64,000 nucleotides of DNA from Scytonematopsis contorta HA4267-MV1 (lineage in GTDB: Bacteria > Cyanobacteriota > Cyanobacteriia > Cyanobacteriales > Nostocaceae). The stretch lies in NCBI GenBank assembly GCA_019359035.1, contig JAHHIC010000040.1, forward strand, positions 1 to 64,000, given 5' to 3'. Below the pieces are notes generated by a model. That model was not told the origin of the DNA, did not search any database, and was given only the letters and a program-made list of their open reading frames with translations. The position numbers were made by a program, and so were the translations under genes. Position 1 is the stretch's first letter. Each line of letters starts with the position of its first letter. This document shows, one piece after another, positions 29,362 to 39,147 of the stretch.

Positions 29362-29991
29362 ATGAAGTCATCTCGTCGAGCATCAATTGGTTTAGAAAAA
29401 CGGGAACGGACACGAGCGAGTCTGATTGAAGCAGCCTATCGAGTTTTTGCTCGAAAAGAGGCAGATGCTGTTACTATCGACGACATTATTGCGGAAGCTA
29501 CAGTTGCTAGAGGAACATTTTATAACTATTTTCAAACACGAGAGGATGTGCTTAAAGCCGTTGCTGCATCCCTGAGTGACGAAATGAATCAAAATATTTG
29601 GGCACAGTCTGTTGCTATTGATGACCCTGCTGAAAGAATGGCGATCGCAATTCGCCAATTTTTGCATAAATCGATTCAGGACTCGACTTGGGGATGGGTG
29701 ATTGTCAGAATTGGACTAGTGGCAGCCCCATTGAGCGAAACGATGGAAAGAGGAATGATGACAGATTTAGAGGCTGGTATCCGACTAAAGCGTTTTCAGG
29801 TTGATAATCTACAGGCAGCAACTGACATGATTTTGGGAACAGGGCTGATGTCCATGCGTAGCATTTTAGAAGGACGTGCAGAGCCAGATTACCCAGAGCA
29901 TATCGCTAAACTTATTCTTAAAACATTAGGTGTCGCTGATGCTGAGGCTCATTCGATTGCTTTCAAATTTTTAGAGCCACTACAAGGCTAA
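29362..29991 (+). CDS. TetR family transcriptional regulator
   Basis: A 209-residue regulator. The N-terminal helix-turn-helix (about 15-60) reads RTRASLIEAAYRVFARKEADAVTIDDIIAEATVARGTFYNYFQTREDVL across its length, with the diagnostic VARGTFYNYF in the recognition helix. The C-terminal ligand domain is helical and unassigned. It is divergent from the glycosyltransferase at 27920 with inverted and direct repeats in between, so local repression relieved by a small ligand is likely. Whether it also governs the bisindole cluster is unknown. Confidence 0.93.
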   Translation: MKSSRRASIGLEKRERTRASLIEAAYRVFARKEADAVTIDDIIAEATVARGTFYNYFQTREDVLKAVAASLSDEMNQNIWAQSVAIDDPAERMAIAIRQFLHKSIQDSTWGWVIVRIGLVAAPLSETMERGMMTDLEAGIRLKRFQVDNLQAATDMILGTGLMSMRSILEGRAEPDYPEHIAKLILKTLGVADAEAHSIAFKFLEPLQG

Positions 29992-30033
29992 TAGAAAGTC
30001 TTTTTTAGTAGAAAAGTCAATATCTCTCGCTAG

Positions 30034-30438
30034 TCAGTTCCCCTGGGGGTTTTTAAGTACGCTTCGCCGCCAAGATATAAAAATCGAAACCCAGTAAAGA
30101 AAACCAAGCAAGCCACCGCCATAGATGAGACCAAGAGAAAGCAACGAGTTAAATGTGTAGTCTGGATGATGTTCCAATAACTTGTGAAGCCCAACATGAA
30201 CCATGAGGAATGTAGCAACCGCAATCCGTGACCAATCCTGAATACGTAGAGATTTGTTATTTGTTAGCCACAAAAGCGCTGCAATAAGTGGTATGTGGAC
30301 AACAACAAAAGTAAATGATGCAATTTGCTCAGGCAAGCTTCGCAGTATAAATAGCAATCTCCACTCTGATTGCGTCATGGCATCAAGCTCGTGGGTGATG
30401 AGCGTCGCAAAGCCTAAGTAAAAAAGTATATATTTCAT
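30034..30438 (-). CDS. Small integral membrane protein (DUF6713-like)
   Basis: A 134-residue protein with four predicted membrane helices (about 3-15, 38-58, 67-85 and 98-120). Conserved-looking polar residues are THELDAMTQSEWRLL near the N-terminus and HVGLHKLLEHHPDY between helices 3 and 4, a His-rich pattern that could bind a metal or haem. I recall similar proteins as DUF6713, with low certainty. Function is unknown. It is convergent with the TetR gene. Confidence 0.65.
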   Translation of the reverse strand: MKYILFYLGFATLITHELDAMTQSEWRLLFILRSLPEQIASFTFVVVHIPLIAALLWLTNNKSLRIQDWSRIAVATFLMVHVGLHKLLEHHPDYTFNSLLSLGLIYGGGLLGFLYWVSIFISWRRSVLKNPQGN

Positions 30439-30646
30439 AAGATAAGCAGAGCTACTTGATTCTAGATGCTGATATTTTATGGTATATTAAACGTAAACAG
30501 AACTTACGAAGTCGCAGGAATTTCGACAAAAGTTTTGACCCAAAGGTGACGAATGTCGTTAGGAATTGGGCTTATTCATCGTCAATATGAACCTACTATC
30601 TCCGACAGAGAGCATCTTTAAAATAATTTATTATTTAACCGCACTT

Positions 30647-30825
30647 TCAGATACCGAAAAATATTCTGCGTAAACCCGCCAAAAGCATTGGCAAAGGAAT
30701 TTCATCGCCTTGAATAGCTACGTTAAAACTAGGACGCGATTGAAGGCGGTTGAAATAAGCTCCGATTGCTGGGCGCATATTACCTACCCATAAATGACTA
30801 AATTTCAACGTCTCCACTAGAACAA
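30647..30825 (-). pseudogene. C-terminal fragment of a glutathione S-transferase
   Basis: On the minus strand an open stretch reads VETLKFSHLWVGN, then MRPAIGAYFNRLQSRPSF, then IPLPMLLAGLRRIFFGI and a stop at 30647-30649. The YFNRLQSRPSF segment is typical of GST C-domain ends. There is no N-terminal domain, and the fragment merges at its upstream side with the 3' end of the PhnD-like gene. It is a leftover from a rearrangement and is not a copy of either complete GST in the window. Confidence 0.55.
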
Positions 30826-31674
30826 TTGAGCAGGTTTGGAATTGATATTTTTAGCAATAGGGATTACCCGTTTGACCACAGAAATCATATACTTATAATT
30901 AGGTATTTCCCCATTTGGAACATAGTTAAGGTCTTGAATTAAACTGAGGGGAGCATCTTTCATGGAATTAATAATCGACTCTCGACGCTTACTATCTATA
31001 TCTGCTCGAATTAAGACTGAACCTGGTGGAAGGATTTGAGGGTCAGTAAATAAAATTCTAAACTCTGTATTATTTAAAGTACTACGGTGTACATTAAACT
31101 GTTCCAGTGAAACAGCACCAGCAGCAACTTTTTTTTCTGCCACCATTTCTAGCACAGCTTTAGGTCTGGGAGCAAATATAATTTCAGCTAATGTTAATCC
31201 ATAAAGGTTATAAAGGGGGACATAATAGCCAGCAGCAGAGCCAGGTAAACCCAGAGCAACTACTTGACCCTGTAAATCTTTAATTTTCTGGAGAGAACTG
31301 TCTTTTCTAACAATTAGTACAGAACGCGAATTAATTTCTATACCCAAAGGTAATATTGGGACATATTTATAGTCAGAAATAGCAATTGCAGCTAAACCAG
31401 GAGTCGCAAAAACTAATGACCAAGAACCCCTTTTTATACATTCTATCGCTATATTTTCATTGAAGACTGGTTCAATTTGAATCAATGACCCTGTTTTTTT
31501 ACCTAAATAGTCACGCAAGCGAGATAATTGATTTAGAGTTTCTTGTTCTTCTCCATATGTAACAGTTCCAATTATTAACTCTAATTCTGGAATTGATTTT
31601 TTATTGCTCTGACAGGCTGCAATGGTGAGTAGCATTTGCAAAATAAATAATCGTCGAGAAAGTTTTAATGACAT
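30817..31674 (-). CDS. PhnD-like periplasmic binding lipoprotein, copy A
   Basis: A 285-residue substrate-binding protein of the PhnD/phosphite-phosphonate type. A lipobox LTIAAC (Cys near residue 21) gives a membrane-anchored periplasmic protein. Hallmarks are LIIGTVTYGEEQETLNQLSRL, WSLVFATPGLAAIA, LQGQVVALGLPGSAAGYYVP and an ILPPGSVLIR hinge. Copy B at 62072-62935 is closely similar throughout, in the same orientation, and about 100 bases of upstream sequence also match. No ABC permease or ATPase is nearby, so a sensory role is as likely as transport. Unlike copy B, it has lost the divergent sensor-gene partner. Confidence 0.85.
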   Translation of the reverse strand: MSLKLSRRLFILQMLLTIAACQSNKKSIPELELIIGTVTYGEEQETLNQLSRLRDYLGKKTGSLIQIEPVFNENIAIECIKRGSWSLVFATPGLAAIAISDYKYVPILPLGIEINSRSVLIVRKDSSLQKIKDLQGQVVALGLPGSAAGYYVPLYNLYGLTLAEIIFAPRPKAVLEMVAEKKVAAGAVSLEQFNVHRSTLNNTEFRILFTDPQILPPGSVLIRADIDSKRRESIINSMKDAPLSLIQDLNYVPNGEIPNYKYMISVVKRVIPIAKNINSKPAQLF

Positions 31675-32015
31675 ATTGGATTATATACTTGATAAATTTA
31701 ATTATTATTTAATATTCCAGTATAGCAATTTTATGGTATTTTTTGGTGTAGTATGCGAATTAATATATTTTGATACATATCTTTAAAATTTTGATTTATA
31801 ATTTTTAAATAGGAAACGTAATGTTGTTGTCAGTTGAGCCAATAAAAATGGCATCCAGGACACTTTGGATACCATTAAGTTTATCAATCATCAAAATTCA
31901 AGCTTGTACTATAAATGTTTTAATTTGTAATTATTAATATAGTCGCTAACATATTGTTGCTGTTTTTATGTTTATCCCTCAAGGTTTTAAGATAATGAGG
32001 GATGAGTAGATAGAT

Positions 32016-32192
32016 TTAAGCGACGCTAGCAAGTTTACGGTTTTGATTGATTTGGCTGATTGTTGCATTTTGTTTTTTGCTGAAGGAGTAGGAGCTTTGA
32101 TGGACTGTACCAAGCGGTCGATTAAAAGTTGTGTTCCACCTTTAATTTGTAACAAATCGTCACTGGTTTCAACTACTATATCAGTTAAGAAC
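32016..32192 (-). pseudogene. Internally deleted copy of the tryptophan oxidase (staO) gene
   Basis: Positions 32016-32092 match 58192-58268 (the staO C-terminus and stop) and 32093-32192 match 58981-59080 (internal staO), both at high identity. The 712 bases between are missing. Similarity continues at 32193 with sequence from 59820 onward, upstream of staO, so a second deletion of 739 bases removed the 5' half. Downstream flank 31885-32015 also matches 58060-58191 loosely. This is a decayed paralogous locus, not a gene. Confidence 0.9.
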
Positions 32193-32289
32193 AGCCTCTC
32201 TTTCCCTCATATTCTTTCTTAGGGGGAGGGATTTTGGTTTATGCAAATTGGTCGGATAATATGCAATACTGCGTAGGTTTTGGATTCTT

Positions 32290-32361
32290 GTAGGTTGGGT
32301 TGAGGGACGAAACCCAGCAAATCACCGAAAATGTTGGGTTGAGGGACGAAACCCAACCTAC
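32290..32361. repeat. MITE-like element with GTAGGTTGGGTTGAGG end
   Basis: A 72-base element whose ends are GTAGGTTGGGTTGAGG and ACCCAACCTAC, with an internal repeat of GTTGGGTTGAGGGACGAAACCCA. It occupies the same position relative to the staO upstream sequence as the element at 59918, so it was copied together with that locus. Confidence 0.75.
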
Positions 32362-32934
32362 GCATTTTCCTGTTTTTGGGCAAAACCTTCCAAGTATTGG
32401 GACAATATGGTCAACATGAGAAAACTTAAATAAAAATGGTATTCAGGACATTTGTTTCTTGAGGTAGAACTGGTGGTTTACCTGCTTTTTTCTTGCAGTG
32501 ATTTATTCCTATGTTATGAAGATTTATTTCCCAAAAAAGATACATAAGTTTACACCTAGGGCAAACTAAACTGTTTAGTTTATGTTATGGCTCTTTAGTA
32601 ATAAAATATGTTTAAGACAGAAGCATTTTTTAACATCGTGGTAAATAATTTTAAAACGCTGACCTTGACAGCTTTGGTTTCAGTTTCAACGGCTAACACC
32701 AATCCCTGAATCCTCATATAACTTGGGGCTTTTAGCTTTTGGCGCTTTCAGTTTAAATTTAGTACGAAAAAAAGCTATCTCTCGACAACTAAATTCTAAT
32801 ACCAAGCGTAAATAAATTTCACTTATGAAGATTTCTAGTTCTAGGATTATTTGCCTTCTTCAGCTTTTAAAATTTTAGATTAGTTTTTTGCTCCTAACTA
32901 GACGTGAGTGTTTCTACTTAAAATTGAGTAGCGC
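32362..32934. other. Intergenic region, nothing recognised
   Basis: About 570 AT-rich bases without an ORF or RNA gene I can support. A short motif (AAAAATGG-ATcCAGGACA) occurs near both 31846 and 32431, bracketing the staO remnant, and may mark the ends of the inserted segment. Confidence 0.4.
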
Positions 32935-33900
32935 TTAATTGTTGGTAACTATTTTTATGACTACGTTACCTTTTTTATGACCCTGTTCTACATATTCGTG
33001 CGCCTGTGGTATTTGTTCAAGATTATAGGTTTTATCAATTGCTGGTTTCAAAATTCCATTTATTGCTAGTTGTTTTATAAATTCCATATCCTTGGGAGTA
33101 GCTTTGGCCTCACCAGCAATTAGTTTTAATTTTATTTTTCTGGAAATTATAAATCCTTGCAACATACTTTTTATCAAGGCCGCTCCCAAAATTAATACAC
33201 CGTTGGGCTTAAGTAATGAAGCAATTTTTGAGACAGCAATTTTATCAACAGTCTCATAAACAATATCATATTTATCTTTTATCGTTGTGAAATCATATGT
33301 AGTATAATCAATAACCTTATTAGCCCCTAAATTTTTGACAAGGTTAATATTATTAGTGCTTGTTACTGCCGTTACTTCAGCCCCATAATGTTTTGCGATT
33401 TGAATCGCTGATGTGCCAACCGCCCCAGACGCACCATAAATTAAAATTTTTTGACCTTTAGTAATACCAGATTTTTTCAGAAAATGTAAAGCAGTATGCC
33501 CACCAAAAACTAGAGCAGCGGACTCTTCAAAATTCAGGTTGTCGGGTTTAACAGATAAAGGAATAGTCTCTGGAACAGCTAAATATTCGGCATAAGTTCC
33601 CATAGTCATATCATTTAACCCAAAAACCTTATCACCAATCTTGAATAAAGTTACATCCTTGCCAACTGCCTCTACAATGCCTGCAATAACAGTACCTAGA
33701 ATCTTAATCTTTGGTTTAAAAAGACCAAAAACTAAACGTATCAAAAACGGGTCAGCCTTACGCAATCTTATATCCGCAGAGTTTACAGTGGTAGCAATAA
33801 TTTTAATCAATATTTGGTTATCTTTTGGTATGGGTTTTTCTAGTTGTTGAAGTTTCAATACTTCTGAAGAGCCGTATTTTGCGTAAGTTATTGCTTTCAT
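32935..33900 (-). CDS. Quinone-oxidoreductase-like MDR dehydrogenase
   Basis: A 321-residue NAD(P)-dependent medium-chain reductase without the catalytic zinc site. The N-domain has MKAITYAKYGSSEVLKL and the GDKVFGLN turn; the Rossmann domain has KILIYGASGAVGTSAIQIAKHYGAEVTAV within a 30-residue span, then LGANKVIDYTTYDF. This pattern is that of NADPH:quinone reductases/enoyl reductases. The substrate is unknown. It is separate from the bisindole operon and sits inside the rearranged left flank, so a cluster role is not supported. Confidence 0.9.
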   Translation of the reverse strand: MKAITYAKYGSSEVLKLQQLEKPIPKDNQILIKIIATTVNSADIRLRKADPFLIRLVFGLFKPKIKILGTVIAGIVEAVGKDVTLFKIGDKVFGLNDMTMGTYAEYLAVPETIPLSVKPDNLNFEESAALVFGGHTALHFLKKSGITKGQKILIYGASGAVGTSAIQIAKHYGAEVTAVTSTNNINLVKNLGANKVIDYTTYDFTTIKDKYDIVYETVDKIAVSKIASLLKPNGVLILGAALIKSMLQGFIISRKIKLKLIAGEAKATPKDMEFIKQLAINGILKPAIDKTYNLEQIPQAHEYVEQGHKKGNVVIKIVTNN

Positions 33901-33970
33901 AATTTGCTTAATGATATTTTAATGGTGTTCCCTTATTTTTCGTGATAGTCTTTAAACCCATGCGGTGGTT

Positions 33971-34168
33971 TTAATCTATGCGACTGTACATTGTAACAAA
34001 GAATGTTTGATACATTAGCTCTTCGGGATTAAGAATAAACTTTCCCCAAACTGCAAAACCATAATAATCTTCGTTTTCTTCGTTATTATATTGCCAGTCT
34101 GTTAGATTAGGGAAAGCAGTTTTAACTTGCTTAAGAACTTGTTGGACTCCAGGCTCTGCTAGTATCAT
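33971..34168 (-). CDS. Small hypothetical protein
   Basis: A 65-residue acidic protein (MILAEPGVQQVLKQVKTAFP, then NNEENEDYYGFAVWGKFILNPEELMYQTFFVT). It has no signal or membrane segment and no recognised family. A sensible composition and ATG start suggest a real gene, with limited confidence. Confidence 0.45.
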   Translation of the reverse strand: MILAEPGVQQVLKQVKTAFPNLTDWQYNNEENEDYYGFAVWGKFILNPEELMYQTFFVTMYSRID

Positions 34169-34400
34169 TTTACCGATAGTTCAAAATAGACTAAGACCCA
34201 AACATATTATATAATTACAAGCTTCGTGTTTTATTTTTGGGAATGCGGCTTATGGTTCTTGCTGAAACTTGTGGCAAGCCAAAGTTGGTTGATTGTTGGG
34301 CTACTAGCAAATAATGTTTTTTTTATTCTGACAATTACTAGGAATGTAACGTACTTTGATTCTTAATTGCAATTCGTCTTATGAAGCAAAATGCTTTAAC

Positions 34401-34482
34401 AAACTTGCAAAGTCTGTCGCTTAAACCCATTTCTTCAACGTAGTGTAGAGTGTGTTGGTGAGAACTGGGAATCCGCATTGCT
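34401..34482 (-). pseudogene. Second displaced staO fragment
   Basis: The 82 bases align without gaps to 59431-59512, inside staO (residues about 74-101). That segment is exactly part of what is missing from the 32016-32192 remnant, so both pieces may come from one lost copy. The rest of 34169-34985 shows only short dispersed repeats, including a TTTAGAGGACTTTAGCT motif shared with about 26075. Confidence 0.85.
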
Positions 34483-34985
34483 GATATCTTGCACCTTACG
34501 TATATAAAACTAATTCAAATTATTTATAGTATTAAAATTAACATTCAAAATATAACCCTATTTCTAGTCCTTTTTAGAGGACTTTAGCTTTTAGACAGGG
34601 AATTTATTCCCTGGCGGTTGTGGAAAGTGGTGACTGTATTTAAATAAATCTAGTAGTGATTATGACATTGAATTTTATTGGTGCAAGATGTCAAGTACCG
34701 CAAGTTCTCCCCGCCTGTGGGAAGTCACCGTTGGGGGCAGGGTTTCTTATGTTGGGACGAGAAAGACGTTGCTGCTTCTGTTGTAGAGGGTGATGGGTCT
34801 CACCCCTATTAGTCAGCGGTATCCTGTAAGGGTGAGGTGGCTGTGTTGCCGCAAAAATAGGACTTTCAAGATTTTTCCCCTTACAACTGCATAAACATCT
34901 TCTTTCTTCCTCTACTAAGCAATAGGTCATCAAAAAGAAGTAAATCGAAGACCGGAAATAATTAACTATTTAGGACACAAATACA

Positions 34986-36215
34986 ATGACTTCCTCAATC
35001 ACGAAATTCGACGGTCATAATCCCAGTAATATCCAGATTAATGGAAAACTTTTACTGATAATCAGCATAACATTAGTTTCTATTCTTGGTATAGTCAGCA
35101 TTAATCCAATTTTACCAACTATCGCCCAGGACTTAAGAATTCCCACCGAACATGTTGGGTTCATTATGACAGTATTTTTAATCCCAACTACTATTGGTAC
35201 TTTAATTTTCGGAACTTTAGCCGACCGTATTGGTAAAAAGAAAGTTCTAATTCCTTCGCTATTAGTGTTTGGAATAGGTGGAATTTTATGTGCGTCTGCT
35301 AATAGTTTTCGTAGTTTGCTGGAATGGCGATTTTTATCCGGTTTCGGGTCAGCAAGTTTGGAGACTGTAGAATTAGCTTTAATTAGCGATTTATATAGTG
35401 GAAAAGCCTTGACTTCAGTAATGGGACTTAATTCTGCAATGATTGGTATAGCTTCTGCTATTTATCCTTTAATTGGTGGAGTGCTAGGAGGATTAAGTTG
35501 GAGATATGTATTTTTGCTATCAGCATCTGCAATTCCGGTCGCATTTTTAATCGCAACACGCTTGAAATTACCTCAGGATTATAACACTACTAGCGCTCAA
35601 AAAGTAAACACAAAATCATACGTTATAAATACTCTAAAAAGTATTAATAATCCTAAAGTATTTGGCTTACTACTAACAATATTCTCGATGTTCATTATTG
35701 AGTTCGGTGTTTCCTACTCCTATGTTCCCATTTATGCAGGAAAAGTTTTAGGTGCTTCTAGTACACAAATAGGAATTATTTTTTCACTTGATTCAGTTGC
35801 CTTTGCTATAGTCGCTTCCCAGTTAGGTTTCTTAGCACGAAATATCTCAGAAAAAAAATTAATTTGTATCGGTTTTCTTCTCTGCGGATTATCTACATTA
35901 ATTATTCCTACTGTTCATAATCCTTGGTTTCTAATATTCCCATGTGTTTTATTTGGTAGTTCTCAAGCATTAGTTTTCCCATCTTTACAAGCAATGCTAG
36001 CTAGTATCGCCCCTGAAGGTTACCGCTCTGGATTTATGGCTCTTAACGTTACAGTACAATCATTTGGAAGAGCAGTTGGTCCAATACTTGGTGGTTTTAT
36101 CTACGGTATTTTTGGAATACAAGGTGTCTTCTACGGCTGTTTTCTACTAACAATATTTACAACTATTATATTTAACTTCTTAGTATCTTCTAGAAAACCC
36201 AAAAAATCTTACTAA
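34986..36215 (+). CDS. MFS transporter
   Basis: A 409-residue 12-helix drug-exporter-like permease. Features include LGIVSINPILPTIAQDL in helix 1, the loop 2-3 motif FGTLADRIGKKKVLIPSLL, and WRFLSGFGSASLETVELALISDLY. It is homologous along its length to the MFS half of the MFS-FHA protein at 46008 (both share NPILP and the GILAD/GTLADR loop and a G-AS-LE segment) but lacks the FHA domain. It is convergent with trpD at the cluster's left edge and is a second candidate exporter for the cluster product. Substrate is unproven. Confidence 0.9.
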   Translation: MTSSITKFDGHNPSNIQINGKLLLIISITLVSILGIVSINPILPTIAQDLRIPTEHVGFIMTVFLIPTTIGTLIFGTLADRIGKKKVLIPSLLVFGIGGILCASANSFRSLLEWRFLSGFGSASLETVELALISDLYSGKALTSVMGLNSAMIGIASAIYPLIGGVLGGLSWRYVFLLSASAIPVAFLIATRLKLPQDYNTTSAQKVNTKSYVINTLKSINNPKVFGLLLTIFSMFIIEFGVSYSYVPIYAGKVLGASSTQIGIIFSLDSVAFAIVASQLGFLARNISEKKLICIGFLLCGLSTLIIPTVHNPWFLIFPCVLFGSSQALVFPSLQAMLASIAPEGYRSGFMALNVTVQSFGRAVGPILGGFIYGIFGIQGVFYGCFLLTIFTTIIFNFLVSSRKPKKSY

Positions 36216-36246
36216 GTCTTATTAATGAATATCTCTCTAATCAAAA

Positions 36247-36276
36247 AAACCCTCCCTTATACTTAAGAGAGGGTTT
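36247..36276 (-). terminator. Terminator at the distal end of the bisindole operon
   Basis: Inverted repeat AAACCCTC (36247-36254) / GAGGGTTT (36269-36276), followed on the minus strand by seven T. It lies 10 bases after the trpD stop and also serves the convergent MFS gene. Confidence 0.85.
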
Positions 36277-36285
36277 AACTAATTA

Positions 36286-37380
36286 TTAACGCAAAAACTG
36301 CGCTAGTCCCTCTAATTTTTTCCAAGCTTCTCCACTTTGCAAAGATTCTTTCGCAAGAGCAACACCTTGATAAAAGGTATTTATATAATCGTTATTATCA
36401 GGTATTTTTTCGCTAGTATATAAAGCTAAAGCAGCATTTAAAGCTACTACATCTTGCTGCGGTTGGGTACCTTTACCTTGCAAAACTGCTTTGAGAATTT
36501 CGGCATTTTCCTCTACATCTCCACCAGCTAAAGTACTAATGGGTGCGGGATTTAAGCCTAATTCTTTAGGGTCGAGTTCTAATATTTTAATTTGTTGATT
36601 ATGTAGTACGGCTATATCTGTTTTATCCCCCAAGCCTGCTTCGTCTAATTTTTCTCTTCCGTGAAGTGTGACTGCACGACGGGTTCCTAATTTATTTAAA
36701 ACATCCGCAAATGTTTCGATTAAAGCTGGGTTGTTAATTCCTATTACCTGTCCCGTTGGTTGTAGTGGGTTGAGTAACGGACCGAGCAAATTAAAGACAG
36801 TACGGACTTTTAGGGTTTTGCGTAATGGTGCGATTGCTTTTAAAGCGGGATGCCAATCTGGTGCAAATAGGAAGGTAATTCCCACCTCTTCTAAAGCTGC
36901 TTGTGCTTTTTCTGTATCAGCTTTTAGGTTTACACCCAAGCCTTCCAGCACATCAGCCGACCCAGTTTTACCAGATGCTGAACGATTACCATGTTTTGCT
37001 ACTTTTACCCCACAAGCAGCAACTGTAAAAGCTACTGCTGTAGAAATATTAAATGTTGATGCCCCATCTCCACCAGTGCCGCAAGTATCGACCAAGGGAA
37101 CATCGCCAACAATTTTATCTCGTAAACTAGGCTTAACAGATTGAGATTTGAGCACCTCAACCATCCCCAGTAACTCTTCAGCGCATACCCCCTTCGCTTG
37201 CAGGGCTGCTAAAATAGCACCGGATAATACATCTGGAATTGCTGATTGTAGCCAACCGTTCATTAAATCAGAAGCTTGGGAAACAGCTAACGATTCATGA
37301 TTTAATAATTGCTGTAAAATTGCAGACCAGTAGGCGTTATCCTTAGCTAAGGAATTTTGTGTGGGAGCAGTTTGTATCAT
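36286..37380 (-). CDS. trpD: Anthranilate phosphoribosyltransferase
   Basis: TrpD joins anthranilate to PRPP. The 364-residue protein has [13 protein letters not shown] (PRPP loop), [42 protein letters not shown] and [11 protein letters not shown] with GEKLDE-like [13 protein letters not shown], all complete. It is the last gene of the minus-strand cluster, separated from trpB by the Rieske and porin genes. The order trpE-C-A-B-D, with inserts between B and D, suggests a trp set recruited as a block. It probably boosts tryptophan flux for the bisindole product rather than serving as the only cellular TrpD. Confidence 0.95.
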   Translation of the reverse strand: MIQTAPTQNSLAKDNAYWSAILQQLLNHESLAVSQASDLMNGWLQSAIPDVLSGAILAALQAKGVCAEELLGMVEVLKSQSVKPSLRDKIVGDVPLVDTCGTGGDGASTFNISTAVAFTVAACGVKVAKHGNRSASGKTGSADVLEGLGVNLKADTEKAQAALEEVGITFLFAPDWHPALKAIAPLRKTLKVRTVFNLLGPLLNPLQPTGQVIGINNPALIETFADVLNKLGTRRAVTLHGREKLDEAGLGDKTDIAVLHNQQIKILELDPKELGLNPAPISTLAGGDVEENAEILKAVLQGKGTQPQQDVVALNAALALYTSEKIPDNNDYINTFYQGVALAKESLQSGEAWKKLEGLAQFLR

Positions 37381-37434
37381 AAATTCAGTTGATGAACGAT
37401 AAGTACAGATGTCTATATAGACATTAAATAGACA

Positions 37435-39147
37435 TTAAAAAGAGAACACCGTACGCAACGTACCCATTATAATTGTGCCATTACTTCCCTGATTGCCAGC
37501 ATTTTCAACCAGTTGAACTGAAGGAGTAACTTGAACATTACGACTGAATGGATAATTGTAAAATAGTTCATAGTTAGTCTGCGTAGAATTACCAATTTGA
37601 TTAGCAATGAATGGCTGACCAACAGCAAACCCAGCTAAAGCACCGCGTGTTAGTAAGTCTCGCATTGCAATCCCCGCCATCCAATAATTAGGATTTATAT
37701 CACCAAAAGCGGTGTTATTATAACTACCAAAACCGTAGCGTCCAAAAATCCCAAACTTTTGTGCGAGGGTTAATTCAAAGTTTGCACCAATTACATCAAA
37801 GCGATTATCAAATATTTCACCTCCCGAATATTGCAAGCGCAGCGCAAAAGACCGAGAAGGGGCGTATTCTAATTCCACCGAACCTTGATAGGTATCACCA
37901 AATAAACCACGGTCACCACTAGGAGTGGCAGGAGCGCCAACGCCTGGGGGAATAAAATTACCGGGGTAGAGTAGTTCTACAAATGGTAAAACCCCGTTAA
38001 GTGTCCCTTGGTCTGAAGGATTGAAAGCATCAACAGCTGCATAAGCTGCGCGTAAAGAGAATGCTCCTTGTCCTGGTTTCCAGCTAACTACTGCACCCGC
38101 GCTGGGTATGCTAACAGGGAAGAGAATATAGTTACCAGAAAATGCTTGAGTGCTAAAGTCCAGAAAGCTAAGTTTAGCGTAACTGTTGTAATCTAGATAA
38201 TCAGCTGTGCGAATTACGGGGCCCACCGAAACCATTAAATCAGGAATAGGTCTAAAGTCGTAATGTAATCGCGATATTTCTATATTTCTATCCGTGGGAG
38301 GATTTATAGAGTAATCAATAGTGCTGCCAAAGAATGGTTCGAGAAAACCTGCTGTATTATCTCTACCACCCACGGGACGACCGTTTTCAAAAAATCCACT
38401 CCCTGTTTCCAAGCGTAGTTTGAGTAAGTCGGTTCCAGAGAAGCTGGTGTTTAAATCTAATCCAGCACGTAATATTACTGTTGCATTCGGGTCTGTTGTA
38501 ATTTGTCTACCTGTAGCATCAATAATTCTATTCCCATCAAAGGCACCAGCTGTGACGGAAATGATGGACTGACCTTGTAATTTTGTGGTGGTAGAAAATT
38601 GATTAGCTTCCAACTCTGCCGCATAAGATTCTAGAGCATCCACCCGACCGCGAATAGTAGCTAATTCCGCCGAAAATTGTTCTTGAAGTCGCTGTAGAGT
38701 CGCTAAATCCTCTTTTTTGACCAAATCGGCAGTAGCTGTGGCGATTAATTCATTTACGCGGTCTAAGCAAGCATTAAGTCCCGCCGCAAATTCGTAACGA
38801 GTCATCGCTCGATTACCGCGAAAGGTTCCATTGGGATAACCAGCAATACATCCGTAGCGTTCGACTAATGACTGTAAAGCTTGAAACGCCCAATCGTTAG
38901 GTTGAACATCTGTTAGTTGATTGACATTAGTCACCTGACTCATGTCAGATGTGCTTTGTGTGACATCTTCTGGATTGGGAGATTCTGTTTCACCTTCAGG
39001 AATAAAAAGAGTTTGACCGTTAGAAGGATAAGTTGTCAGGAGCAACAAACTTAAAATTGCTACAAAATAGGAAATAGTATGCATCAAGTATTTATGTTGT
39101 AGATTGCTTGTTGCAATTATATTTTTGATGATTTTTTTCGTCCGCAT
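37435..39147 (-). CDS. SLH-OprB outer-membrane porin
   Basis: A 570-residue cyanobacterial porin. A signal segment (about 20-45, ending YPSNGQ) is followed by an SLH domain (about 78-128; DVQPNDWAFQALQSLVERYG and GNRAMTRYEFAAGLN), a coiled coil (about 130-185) that spans the peptidoglycan, and an OprB-like beta barrel (about 190-570) ending in Phe. Such porins are common in cyanobacteria, but one inside a biosynthetic operon is notable. It sits 54 bases upstream of trpD on the same strand and could provide the outer-membrane step for product release or precursor uptake. Confidence 0.9.
   Translation of the reverse strand: MRTKKIIKNIIATSNLQHKYLMHTISYFVAILSLLLLTTYPSNGQTLFIPEGETESPNPEDVTQSTSDMSQVTNVNQLTDVQPNDWAFQALQSLVERYGCIAGYPNGTFRGNRAMTRYEFAAGLNACLDRVNELIATATADLVKKEDLATLQRLQEQFSAELATIRGRVDALESYAAELEANQFSTTTKLQGQSIISVTAGAFDGNRIIDATGRQITTDPNATVILRAGLDLNTSFSGTDLLKLRLETGSGFFENGRPVGGRDNTAGFLEPFFGSTIDYSINPPTDRNIEISRLHYDFRPIPDLMVSVGPVIRTADYLDYNSYAKLSFLDFSTQAFSGNYILFPVSIPSAGAVVSWKPGQGAFSLRAAYAAVDAFNPSDQGTLNGVLPFVELLYPGNFIPPGVGAPATPSGDRGLFGDTYQGSVELEYAPSRSFALRLQYSGGEIFDNRFDVIGANFELTLAQKFGIFGRYGFGSYNNTAFGDINPNYWMAGIAMRDLLTRGALAGFAVGQPFIANQIGNSTQTNYELFYNYPFSRNVQVTPSVQLVENAGNQGSNGTIIMGTLRTVFSF

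Noticed and set aside
30817-31674. Phosphonate/phosphite ABC uptake operon
   Set aside because: Only the binding-protein gene is present at both loci; no PhnC or PhnE genes are adjacent.
34691-34933. 80-codon ORF on the minus strand
   Set aside because: Low-complexity, repeat-like sequence (HPYRIPLTN, HHPLQQKQQ) with similarity to non-coding sequence near 26150; no sign of a real protein.
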